Assembly (NCBI RefSeq): GCF_014297445.1
Contig: NZ_JACORU010000001.1
Location: forward strand, 1-64,000
Source of the DNA: Ramlibacter albus
GTDB lineage: Bacteria; Pseudomonadota; Gammaproteobacteria; Burkholderiales; Burkholderiaceae_C
Reading direction: 5' to 3'
Length of the DNA stretch: 64,000 nucleotides
Below are positions 41,725 to 49,339 of this stretch, one piece after another. Position 1 is the first letter of the stretch. Each line of letters starts with the position of its first letter. The notes under the pieces were generated by a model that saw only the letters and a program-made list of their open reading frames with translations, had not been told where the DNA came from and did no database searches. The translations under genes were made by a program, and so were the position numbers.

Positions 41725-42897
41725 TCAGTACTTGAAGCCCTTCCCGCCGGAGCCGATCATCGTCAGCTCGACGTAGCTGGCTCCATGCTGGCGGCCGTTG
41801 CCGTAATCGAGAAGGTATCCCCCAAGCTCGATCGGGCCGGAGCCATGCGCCACCTGGAGAAATCGTTCGCGGGTCAGCGAAGGCCCGGCTCGCCGCAGGA
41901 TCTCCACGAAGGCCCGGGCTGTCATGTAGCCCGTCATGGAAGCGTAGCTCACCTGCTCTTCCTTTCCCGCTCGCTTCATGGCGTCCTGGTATTCGCGCGA
42001 AATCTTGAGCTTGCTCTGGATGGGTGAAGGGACGGTCTGCGCAACCACGATGCCCGCTGCCGCCTTGTCCAGTTCGCGCACGATCAGGTTCGTGTCCGCG
42101 ACCGAAAGCAGCATGACCTGCTTCGACGGGCTGAGGCGGCGAATATGCCGGACGAATTCCAGCGTCGCCTTGCCCGCCGTCATGACAAGGACAGCCTGCG
42201 CGGGAGACGCGGCAATGGTCTTGGCGGCCTCCTCGGCGTTGCTGGCATCCGTCTTCACCGCCGCCACGATCACCGGGGCCGACTGACGCTTCTGAAGCGC
42301 ACGCTCCACACCCGCCAGCCCATCCTTGCCGAACGCGTTGTCGAGATAAGCCACAGCGTAGGACTGGACATTCAACGTCCAGCCTTGCTGCACCATCTTC
42401 TCCGACTCGTCACCGTATGCGGCGATCGTCGTGAACATGAGCTCCTGCTTGAGCGCCCGGATCGAGTCGGCGCCGGAGAATGCTCCGAAGAGCGGAATCC
42501 TGTTTTGTTCGACCACGGGCATGGCAGCCAGGATGTTGGCGGTCCCCAAGGTGCCCACGAACGCGAATACCCCCTCCTCCGCCATCTTCTTGGAGTTTTC
42601 CAGAGTTCGCTTGGCATCGTAGCCATCGTCCATCTGGACGAACTCGATCTTCCGGCCGTGGATTCCGCCCTTGGCATTCACCTCGTCCACCACGACGTTG
42701 AGACCCGTGGCGAACTCGTTGCCGATGCTGCCGAGCGGTCCGCTCAGCGCCATGCTGCCCCCGATCTTGATCGCCTTGGCTCCAACTCCTGTTTCAGCCA
42801 AGGCCGTCGTGGCGCAGGCGAAAGCTAAGGCCAGCGCAAGCGCCGCGCCCGCAAGAAAACGGCTGAGTGGCACTGTTGATGCAACGATCATCGTCAT
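41725..42897 (-). CDS. ABC transporter substrate-binding protein, Leu/Ile/Val-type (orphan), 390 aa
   Basis: Type I periplasmic binding protein. It has an N-terminal signal peptide (about residues 1-34, hydrophobic LAGAALALALAFACATTALA, cleavage near ALA-ET), then IKIGGSMALSGPLGSIG, NAKGGIHGRKIEFVQMDDGYD, VGTLGTANILAAMPVVEQ and a C-terminal lobe with GYMTARAFVEIL. No permease or ATPase is in this operon. It may share the Liv-type transporter encoded at 47758-53122, giving a second specificity. It is divergent from PrpD at 43053. Confidence 0.92.
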   Translation of the reverse strand: MTMIVASTVPLSRFLAGAALALALAFACATTALAETGVGAKAIKIGGSMALSGPLGSIGNEFATGLNVVVDEVNAKGGIHGRKIEFVQMDDGYDAKRTLENSKKMAEEGVFAFVGTLGTANILAAMPVVEQNRIPLFGAFSGADSIRALKQELMFTTIAAYGDESEKMVQQGWTLNVQSYAVAYLDNAFGKDGLAGVERALQKRQSAPVIVAAVKTDASNAEEAAKTIAASPAQAVLVMTAGKATLEFVRHIRRLSPSKQVMLLSVADTNLIVRELDKAAAGIVVAQTVPSPIQSKLKISREYQDAMKRAGKEEQVSYASMTGYMTARAFVEILRRAGPSLTRERFLQVAHGSGPIELGGYLLDYGNGRQHGASYVELTMIGSGGKGFKY

Positions 42898-42970
42898 CTC
42901 TCCTCTGGTCTTGGGGTGAAGGCCCGCCGGGCTGTAGCTGTCGATGCAATATTAGGTTTTCACTTTTTCC

Positions 42971-42984
42971 CTGTCAAGTGTTAG
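42971..42984. promoter_or_regulatory. putative TetR operator, copy 4 (CTGTC-AAGT-GTTAG)
   Basis: A 5-4-5 imperfect repeat in the 155-bp divergent region between the binding-protein and PrpD genes. A TAGAAT (-10-like, 42991-42996) lies 6 bp downstream on the plus strand. The right half matches copies 1-3 exactly. The left half is weaker. Confidence 0.45.
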
Positions 42985-43052
42985 ATAGATTAGAATTGCT
43001 CGCGCGTCGTTGGCCCGTCCGTCCGGCGCTGCTTTGTGAAGGCTTGAGTGTC

Positions 43053-44453
43053 ATGGTTGAACGTGAGCATCCGATCTCCGAAACGCTTTCTGGCTTCGCG
43101 CTTGGCTTGCGGCACGAAAGCATCCCGGCTCCCGTACTCGAGCGTGCACGCTACCTGATCCTCGATGCCATCGGTATTGCGCACGCTTCCACGCACTACG
43201 AGTTCGCGCGTTGCTCGTTGTCCGCGATCCAGGAACTCTCGGGAGCGGAGGGCCAGACGCCGGTCATCGGCTTGGCGGCCCGGGTGTCCCCACGCGACGC
43301 GATGCTGATGAACGGCATCCTCATTCATGGCCTCGACTACGACGACACGCATGCTGCGGGCATCATCCACGCCACGGCCAGCACCTTCCCGTGCGCGCTC
43401 GGAACGGCCGCATCCGCGGGTCTGGATGCCCAGGCGATGCTCGCCGCCTACGTTTGCGGCATGGAGGTTGCCGCCCGCCTGGCGTCGGTCGCCAAGGGCG
43501 GATTACACCAGGTCGGGTTTCACCCCACCGGGCTGGTCGGCGCCTTCGCCTGTGCGATCGTGAGCGGCAAGCTGCTCGGACTCGGCCCTGCGCAACTCGC
43601 GTCGGCCCAGGGCATCGCGCTGTCGGTGGCAAGCGGAAGCATGGAGTTCCTGCAGGAAGGGGCTTGGACCAAGCGCATGCATCCCGGGTGGGCGGCGGCG
43701 GCCGGCTTCACTTGCGCGACATTGGCACGCCATGGCTTCCAAGGGCCGAAGCATCCGTACGAAGGGCGCTTCGGCCTGTTCGACAGCCACCTGGGCGCAT
43801 GGGCGGAGCACGCCGACATCACGCTCGCCATCGCGGGCCTGGGCGAGGACTGGGAATTGCCGAAGGTGAACATCAAGCCGATTCCTGCTTGCCACTTCAC
43901 CCACGCTGCGGCGGATGCCGCCGCCCACCTGCGAGAGCGTCACGGACTGGCCGGCCAAGACATCCGCGCCGTTCGCGTGCTGGTTCCCGCCGAGGTCGTG
44001 AAAACCGTCTGCGAACCGGTGTCGACGAAAAAACGTCCGCAAAACAGCTACGACGCACAGTTCAGTCTCCCCTACATCGTCGCGACCGCGCTGCTGCGGG
44101 GGCGGTTCGGGCTCACCGCGCTGGAAGACGCCGCACTGCATGATGAGCAGGTCCTCGCGCTGGCGTCGCGTATCGAATACGAAGCCGACCCGCTGTCGCC
44201 GTTCCCGAAGTACTACTCCGGAGAGGTGATCGTCACGCTTGCGGACGGGCGGGAATTGCGCCATCGCGAGCAGGTCAATCGCGGCGGCGAGGATCGTCCG
44301 ATCAGCAACGACGATATCGCGCGGAAGTTTCACGAGAACATGGCCCTCGTGACGGACTCGGCGCGCGCCGACCGCGTGCGCGAGCTCGTGCTGTCCATCG
44401 GCTCGGGCATGACGGCCCGCTCGTTGCAGCAGTCGCTCGCGGCGGACGGCTGA
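43053..44453 (+). CDS. MmgE/PrpD family protein, 466 aa
   Basis: Second MmgE/PrpD member of the window: HPISETLSGFALGLRHESIP, ARYLILDAIGIAHAS, LIHGLDYDDTHAAGIIHATA (near residues 92-111), VGFHPTGLVGAFA, MHPGWAAAAGFTCATLAR, KPIPACHFTHAAADAAAHL. It has low direct resemblance to the PrpD at 4259 beyond family motifs, so it is not a recent duplicate. Probably a dehydratase, isomerase or decarboxylase on a branched acid or its CoA ester. ATG 43053 was chosen. The frame from 42867 runs through the promoter. It is followed 7 bp later by an ACAD gene. Confidence 0.9.
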   Translation: MVEREHPISETLSGFALGLRHESIPAPVLERARYLILDAIGIAHASTHYEFARCSLSAIQELSGAEGQTPVIGLAARVSPRDAMLMNGILIHGLDYDDTHAAGIIHATASTFPCALGTAASAGLDAQAMLAAYVCGMEVAARLASVAKGGLHQVGFHPTGLVGAFACAIVSGKLLGLGPAQLASAQGIALSVASGSMEFLQEGAWTKRMHPGWAAAAGFTCATLARHGFQGPKHPYEGRFGLFDSHLGAWAEHADITLAIAGLGEDWELPKVNIKPIPACHFTHAAADAAAHLRERHGLAGQDIRAVRVLVPAEVVKTVCEPVSTKKRPQNSYDAQFSLPYIVATALLRGRFGLTALEDAALHDEQVLALASRIEYEADPLSPFPKYYSGEVIVTLADGRELRHREQVNRGGEDRPISNDDIARKFHENMALVTDSARADRVRELVLSIGSGMTARSLQQSLAADG

Positions 44454-44460
44454 GGAGGAC

Positions 44461-45618
44461 ATGTTGAACGCTCCCGACAACGATACCGACTCCGCGATCC
44501 TCGATGCGGTCGACAGGTTCCTGCGCGTCGAGGTGCGCCCGCACGTGAAGCGGCTGGAACACGCTGACGAATACCCCGAGCAGATCGTGGAGCGGATGAA
44601 GGCCATGGGACTGTTCGGATGCATCATCCCGACGGAATTCGGCGGGCTCGGGCTTTCGACTTCCACATACGCGGCAGTCGTGGCGCGCATATCTGCCGTC
44701 TGGATGTCGCTTTCGGGCATCGTCAACTCGCATCTGATCATGGCGTCGGCCGTGCTGCGTCACGGGACCGAGGAACAGAAGCGGGAACTGCTCCCGCGCT
44801 TTGCGAGCGGCGAATTGCGCGGGGGCATCGGCCTGACCGAGCCCGATGCAGGCACCGACCTGCAGGCGATCCGCACGCGCGCGGTTCGAGATGGCGACCA
44901 TTACGTCGTCAACGGGCGCAAGACCTGGATCACCAACTCTGGCCAAGGCAATTGCCTGGCCCTTCTCGTCAAGACGGACCCGTCGGCCGAACCGCGGCAT
45001 CGCGGCATGAGCCTCCTGGTCGCGGAGAAAGGCGCCGGATTTGTCGTCGCCCGCAAGCTGAAGAAGCTGGGCTATCGTGGCATCGACACGTGCGAACTCG
45101 TGTTCCAGGATTATCGCGTGCCTGTGTCGCGCCTCGTCGGCGGCGCGGAAGGCCGCGGTTTGCACCAGGTGTTGTCCGGGCTGGAGTTGGGCCGGATCAA
45201 CGTGGCGGCTCGCGGTGTGGGCGTGGCCACGGCGGCGCTTCAGGACGCGGTTGCCTACGCGCAACAACGCAAGACTTTCGGCAAACCCATCTGCGAGCAC
45301 CAGGCCATCCAGCTCAAGCTGGGCGAGATGGCGACCCGGGTGGAAGCGGCCCGGCTCCTGGTGCAGTCCGCCGCCCGTGCTCATGACCGCGGCGAGCGCT
45401 GCGACATGGAGGCGGGCATGGCGAAGTACTTCGCGACGGAAGCGGCGATGGAAAACGCACTGGAATGCATGCGCATCCACGGCGCCTACGGGTATTCGCC
45501 CGAATACGACGTCGAGCGGTATTACCGGGACGCGCCCCTGCTGCTGATCGGGGAAGGGACCAACGAAATGCAGCGGATCATCATCGCGAGGCAGCTGGTA
45601 CAGCGCAATCCGGCGTGA
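44461..45618 (+). CDS. acyl-CoA dehydrogenase with canonical Glu, 385 aa
   Basis: ACAD with FGCIIPTEFGGLGLS, GIGLTEPDAGTDLQAIRT, NGRKTWITNSGQGN, KTFGKPICEHQAIQLKLGEM, IHGAYGYSPEYDVERYYRD and C-terminal LIGEGTNEMQRIII. It is the only ACAD here that keeps Glu in the medium-chain EGT position. It resembles short/branched-chain or (2S)-methylsuccinyl-/glutaryl-like dehydrogenases, but the substrate cannot be assigned. ATG 44461 has GAGGAGGAC directly upstream. Co-operonic with PrpD. Confidence 0.94.
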   Translation: MLNAPDNDTDSAILDAVDRFLRVEVRPHVKRLEHADEYPEQIVERMKAMGLFGCIIPTEFGGLGLSTSTYAAVVARISAVWMSLSGIVNSHLIMASAVLRHGTEEQKRELLPRFASGELRGGIGLTEPDAGTDLQAIRTRAVRDGDHYVVNGRKTWITNSGQGNCLALLVKTDPSAEPRHRGMSLLVAEKGAGFVVARKLKKLGYRGIDTCELVFQDYRVPVSRLVGGAEGRGLHQVLSGLELGRINVAARGVGVATAALQDAVAYAQQRKTFGKPICEHQAIQLKLGEMATRVEAARLLVQSAARAHDRGERCDMEAGMAKYFATEAAMENALECMRIHGAYGYSPEYDVERYYRDAPLLLIGEGTNEMQRIIIARQLVQRNPA

Positions 45619-45622
45619 TGGA

Positions 45623-46015
45623 TCATTCGTGCGCTTCTTCCAGCCAACGCACTGCTGAGAGCATCGCGCTGTAGAACACGCGGTAATGCGACTCGCCGAC
45701 GGCGCCGAAGGCGATCCGGGCCAGCAGCGCGATGCGCGTGTTCGGCACCAGGATTGCTGTTCGAAGCCCCGCGCTGCCCAGCGCAGCGCGCTTCTCATCC
45801 TCCAGTCGCTGCTGCAGGAAGACAAGGTCATCCGAGGGCACATCCATCTCCAAGGCGTCATAGAGCACGCGATCGATTCCCGAATCGCGTGCCAGTGTCA
45901 GGACCCTGTTCTGGCACTCCAACAGCAGGTCGGATGTGCATGGTCCCCGCAGTCGCGCGACGATGATGTTGCCCACGGGTTCGACCCAGAGCCGGGAATT
46001 GACGGGTTCCTGCAT
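45623..46015 (-). CDS. STAS/SpoIIAA-like small protein, 130 aa
   Basis: Small cytoplasmic alpha/beta protein whose pattern suggests the STAS/SpoIIAA-like fold: an N-terminal strand WVEPVGNIIVARLRG, a helix LLLECQNRVLTLARDSG, a strand RVLYDALEMDVP, a helix with FLQQRLEDEKRAAL, a strand RTAILVPNTR, and a final helix. No enzymatic motif is visible. It starts at ATG 46015, divergent from the BadH-like gene, and shares with it a putative operator and promoter region. It could be a modulator of the pathway or an unrelated passenger. Fold assignment is by pattern only. Confidence 0.65.
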   Translation of the reverse strand: MQEPVNSRLWVEPVGNIIVARLRGPCTSDLLLECQNRVLTLARDSGIDRVLYDALEMDVPSDDLVFLQQRLEDEKRAALGSAGLRTAILVPNTRIALLARIAFGAVGESHYRVFYSAMLSAVRWLEEAHE

Positions 46016-46070
46016 GGAAAGCTGGCGGTTTGAAGGGCTACCCGCATGGTAATCCGGGATTGCCCGAGTG

Positions 46071-46099
46071 TTACCTACCAAGCGTTTGACCGGTATAAT
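46071..46099 (+). promoter_or_regulatory. predicted sigma70 promoter of the badH-like operon
   Basis: TTACCT (46071-46076), a 17-base spacer and TATAAT (46094-46099, perfect -10). The putative operator copy 5 lies inside the spacer, which would let a repressor block RNA polymerase directly. ATG 46151 is about 50 bp downstream. Confidence 0.5.
46075..46088. promoter_or_regulatory. putative TetR operator, copy 5 (CTACC-AAGC-GTTTG)
   Basis: A 5-4-5 imperfect repeat with the same AAGC centre as copy 1, between the -35 and -10 of the badH-like operon. It is the weakest copy in symmetry but the best placed for repression. Confidence 0.45.
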
Positions 46100-46150
46100 G
46101 CGGAGGACTGCGTGTGTGCGGCACGCCATTTCCAAAGCGAAAGGTTGAAC

Positions 46151-46945
46151 ATGGATCTCGAACTCAAGGGCAAGTCGGTCATCGTGACCGGTGGCGGCTC
46201 GAACATCGGCCGGGCGATCGTGCTGGCATTCGCCGCCGAAGGCGCTCACCTCACCATCGGCGACATTGACACCGCGCAGGCGGAGAAGACGGCCGAGTTC
46301 GCGCGCAAGCTCGGTGCCGCGTCGGCGCAAGTGGTCAAGACGGACGTCACCCAGCTCGAACAGGTGCAGGCGATGTTCGAGGCAGCAACGGACAAGCACG
46401 GCGCGGTCGACGTCCTCGTGAACAACGTTGGCTGGGACAACCTGATGTTCTTCACGCAGACCTCGCCGGAGTTCTGGCGCAAGGTCATCGACATCAATTA
46501 CGTCGGCGTGCTCAACTGCACGAAGACCGCCTTGGAGGTGATGATCAAGCAGAACAGCGGCGCGATCGTGTCCATCAGCTCCGACGCCAGCCGCCAGGGC
46601 GAGCCTCGCGAGGCCGTTTATGGCGGCGTCAAGGCGGCCGTGAACAGCTTCATGAAGACGATCGCCAAGGAAAACGGCCGCTACGGCATCCGTTGCAACG
46701 TGGTCTGCCCCGGCGTGACGATCCCCTCGAACGCCGACGAAGTAGGTGGCAGCAGCATGTGGACCAACGCCGACAGCATGTTCAGCCCCGAGCAGATCGA
46801 AAAGGCCGCCAAGGCGATGCCGCTGCGAAAGGTCGGCCGTCCCCAGGACGTTGCCAACGCCGTCGTCTTCCTGGCTTCCGGCCGTGCCGGCCACGTGACC
46901 GGCCAGGTGCTGAGCGTCTCGGGCGGCTACAGCATGATCGGCTGA
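46151..46945 (+). CDS. badH: 2-hydroxycyclohexanecarboxyl-CoA dehydrogenase-like SDR, 264 aa
   Basis: SDR closely patterned on BadH, which oxidises 2-hydroxycyclohexane-1-carboxyl-CoA to the 2-oxo ester. TGGGSNIGRAI cofactor loop, VDVLVNNVGWDNLMFFTQT (BadH has NNAGWD), SSDASRQGEPREAVYGGVKA with intact Tyr/Lys, RCNVVCPG, and TGQVLSVSGGYSM at the end. The next gene is BadI-like, the enzyme that opens the resulting ring, which strongly supports the assignment. The ring may carry substituents. First gene of an eight-gene plus operon. Confidence 0.85.
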   Translation: MDLELKGKSVIVTGGGSNIGRAIVLAFAAEGAHLTIGDIDTAQAEKTAEFARKLGAASAQVVKTDVTQLEQVQAMFEAATDKHGAVDVLVNNVGWDNLMFFTQTSPEFWRKVIDINYVGVLNCTKTALEVMIKQNSGAIVSISSDASRQGEPREAVYGGVKAAVNSFMKTIAKENGRYGIRCNVVCPGVTIPSNADEVGGSSMWTNADSMFSPEQIEKAAKAMPLRKVGRPQDVANAVVFLASGRAGHVTGQVLSVSGGYSMIG

Positions 46946-46955
46946 GGAAGTGCGC

Positions 46956-47741
46956 ATGGACTACACCGATATCGTCTACGAAGAGCGCGACCAGGTCGCG
47001 ACCATCGCCATCAACCGTCCCGCCGTCATGAACGCGTTTCGCGGCCAGACGATCGAGGAGATGCTGCACGCCATGATGAAGGCGGGCTGGGACAAGAACA
47101 TTGCCGCCATCGTGCTGGCCGGCACGGGCGACCGCGCGTTCTGCACCGGCGGCGACCAGTCGGCGCACTCAGGGCAATACGACGGCCGGGGCACCGCCGG
47201 TCTGCCGATCGAGGAACTGCACAGCCTCATCCGCGACGTCCCGAAACCGGTGATCGCCCGCGTGCAGGGCTATGCCATCGGCGGCGGCAACGTGCTGGCC
47301 ACGCTGTGCGACATGACCATCGCCTCCGAGAAGGCTGTGTTCGGCCAGGTGGGGCCCAAGGTCGGCTCGGTCGACCCGGGCTGGGGCACGGCCTACCTCG
47401 CGGCCGTGGTCGGCGAGAAGAAGGCGCGCGAGATCTGGTACATGTGCCGCCGCTACACCGCCCAGGAAGCGCTCGCCATGGGCCTGTGCAACGTCGTGGT
47501 GCCACACGACCAGCTGGACGCCGAAGTGGCGAAATGGGGCCGCGAGATCGTCGAGAAGAGTCCTACAGCGATCGCGATCGCGAAACGTTCGTTCAATGCG
47601 TCCACGGAGCACATCCGCGGCATCGGAAGTCTGGGCATGCAGGCCCTGAGCCTCTACTACGACACGGACGAATCGAAGGAAGGCGTGGCCGCCTTCCTCG
47701 AGAAGCGCAAGCCCGATTTCCGCAAGTTCGCGCGCGGCTGA
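46956..47741 (+). CDS. badI: 2-ketocyclohexanecarboxyl-CoA hydrolase (BadI-like), 261 aa
   Basis: Crotonase-fold ring-opening hydrolase, strongly similar by eye to BadI of alicyclic acid degradation: NRPAVMNAFRG, LAGTGDRAFCTGGDQS, YDGRGTAGLPIEELH, RDVPKPVIARVQGYAIGGGN, FGQVGPKVGSVDPGWGTAYL (with the Asp used in the MenB/BadI branch), KKAREIWYMCRRY, KRKPDFRKF. It adds water to the 2-oxocyclohexanecarboxyl-CoA ring to give a pimeloyl-CoA-type dicarboxylate. ATG 46956 was preferred over GTG 46950, with AGGAAG upstream. Confidence 0.9.
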   Translation: MDYTDIVYEERDQVATIAINRPAVMNAFRGQTIEEMLHAMMKAGWDKNIAAIVLAGTGDRAFCTGGDQSAHSGQYDGRGTAGLPIEELHSLIRDVPKPVIARVQGYAIGGGNVLATLCDMTIASEKAVFGQVGPKVGSVDPGWGTAYLAAVVGEKKAREIWYMCRRYTAQEALAMGLCNVVVPHDQLDAEVAKWGREIVEKSPTAIAIAKRSFNASTEHIRGIGSLGMQALSLYYDTDESKEGVAAFLEKRKPDFRKFARG

Positions 47742-47757
47742 AAGACGGGCCGTCCCA

Positions 47758-48549
47758 ATGCTAGCCCTTACCAACGTCCAGATCGTCTACGACAACAGCA
47801 TCGAGGCGGTTCGCGATGTGTCGTTCACGCTCGGCAAGGGTCGCATCGTGGCGCTGCTCGGCGCCAACGGGGCCGGCAAGTCCACGACCCTGAAGGCGAT
47901 CTCCGGCGTCCTCTACCCTGAGGACGGTGAGGTGAAGGCCGGCCACATCACTTTCGATGGACAACCCCTGGCGGGACTGCCCCCGGACCGCATCGTCCGT
48001 CAGGGCATCGTGATGGTCCCGGAAGGCCGCAGGCTCTTCGACCAGCTCACGGTCGAGGAAAACCTGTTGATGGGCGGATATACGCGCAGCGCCGCGGATT
48101 CCCGGCGCGGTCTCGAGCGCGCGTATGGGCTCTTTCCTCGGCTCACCCAGAAGCGCACCACCGTTTCCGGCTACCTCTCCGGCGGGGAGCAGCAGATGGT
48201 GGCCATCGGGCGCGCGCTGATGTCCGAGCCCAAGGTGCTGATGCTCGACGAGCCCACTCTCGGGCTGGCGCCGCAGATCTGCGAGGAGATCTTCGCGATC
48301 ATTGTGCAACTGCGTCGCGACGCCGGCGTGAGCATTCTGCTGGTGGAGCAGAACGCGCAGGCGGCACTGGCCGTGGCAGACGAAGGCTACATCATGGAGA
48401 ACGGGCGCATCGTTCTGGACGGCCCGTCCGACAAGCTGCTGCGCAACGAGGATGTCCGCGAGTTCTACCTTGGCTTCAGTGAAGGCGGCATGCGCAAGAG
48501 CATGCGCGATGTGAAGCACTACAAGCGTCGCAAGCGCTGGCTGTCATGA
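47758..48549 (+). CDS. livF: branched-chain-type ABC transporter ATP-binding protein (LivF-like), 263 aa
   Basis: ATPase of a HAAT-type importer: Walker A GANGAGKS (35-42), LSGGEQQ signature (140-146), Walker B VLMLDEP (160-166), and LLVEQNAQAALAVADEGYIM (switch His replaced by Asn/Gln, usual in LivF). It has an unusually basic C-terminal tail (HYKRRKRWLS). It starts 16 bp after the BadI-like gene. Works with the LivG, LivH and LivM homologues and the binding protein downstream. Confidence 0.93.
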   Translation: MLALTNVQIVYDNSIEAVRDVSFTLGKGRIVALLGANGAGKSTTLKAISGVLYPEDGEVKAGHITFDGQPLAGLPPDRIVRQGIVMVPEGRRLFDQLTVEENLLMGGYTRSAADSRRGLERAYGLFPRLTQKRTTVSGYLSGGEQQMVAIGRALMSEPKVLMLDEPTLGLAPQICEEIFAIIVQLRRDAGVSILLVEQNAQAALAVADEGYIMENGRIVLDGPSDKLLRNEDVREFYLGFSEGGMRKSMRDVKHYKRRKRWLS

Positions 48550-48559
48550 GAGCGCCCCG

Positions 48560-49339
48560 GTGAACGACGGTACCCTCCTTCGGGTCGAAGGCCTGACCAA
48601 ACGCTTCGGCGGCGTCGAAGCAGTCTCGGGCGTAAGCTTTCACGTCGGCCGGGGAGAGATCTACTCCCTCATCGGTCCGAACGGCGCTGGCAAGACGACC
48701 ACTTTCAACATGATCAGCGGCGTGGTGCGGCCCTCGTCCGGCAAGGTCACGTTCGACGGTGTCGACATCGGCGGCAAGCCTCCGCATCGCATGCCGGCCA
48801 TTGGAGTCGGCCGCACCTTCCAGAACCTGGCCGTCTTCAAGCACGCCACCGTGGTCGAAAACCTGCTTGTGGGCCGCCATTGTCACATGCGCACGAACGT
48901 CCTCGACGCGATGTGGTTCGCCGGCCGCGCCCGCCGCGAGGAGCTCGAACACCGCAGGAAGGTCGAGGAAATCATCGACTTCCTCGAAATCGAGGATATC
49001 CGGGACATGCCGGTCGGTGCGCTTTCGTACGGCATGCAGAAGCGCGTCGAACTGGGCCGCGCGTTGGCGACGGAACCCCGTCTGCTGCTGCTCGACGAGA
49101 TGGTCTCGGGCATGAATACCGAGGAAACCGAGGATATCGCGCGCTTCGTCCTGGACATCCGCGACGAGCTGGGCATCACCGTGCTGATGGTGGAGCACGA
49201 CATGGGCATCGTGATGGACATTTCCGACCGCGTCTGCGTGCTGAACTTCGGCCGCAAGATCGCCGAAGGCACACCGGCGCAGGTTTCGGCGGATTCCGCG
49301 GTGATCGAAGCCTATCTCGGAGGAGCGAAAGCGGCATGA
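48560..49339 (+). CDS. livG: branched-chain-type ABC transporter ATP-binding protein (LivG-like), 259 aa
   Basis: Second ATPase: VEGLTKRFGGVEAVSGVSF, Walker A GPNGAGKT (39-46), RTFQNLAVFKHATVVENL (Q-loop region), signature LSYGMQKRVELGRAL, Walker B LLLLDEM, switch VEHDMGIVMDISDRV. LDEM instead of LDEP is a minor variation. GTG start at 48560. Its stop overlaps the ligase start (ATGA). Confidence 0.93.
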   Translation: MNDGTLLRVEGLTKRFGGVEAVSGVSFHVGRGEIYSLIGPNGAGKTTTFNMISGVVRPSSGKVTFDGVDIGGKPPHRMPAIGVGRTFQNLAVFKHATVVENLLVGRHCHMRTNVLDAMWFAGRARREELEHRRKVEEIIDFLEIEDIRDMPVGALSYGMQKRVELGRALATEPRLLLLDEMVSGMNTEETEDIARFVLDIRDELGITVLMVEHDMGIVMDISDRVCVLNFGRKIAEGTPAQVSADSAVIEAYLGGAKAA

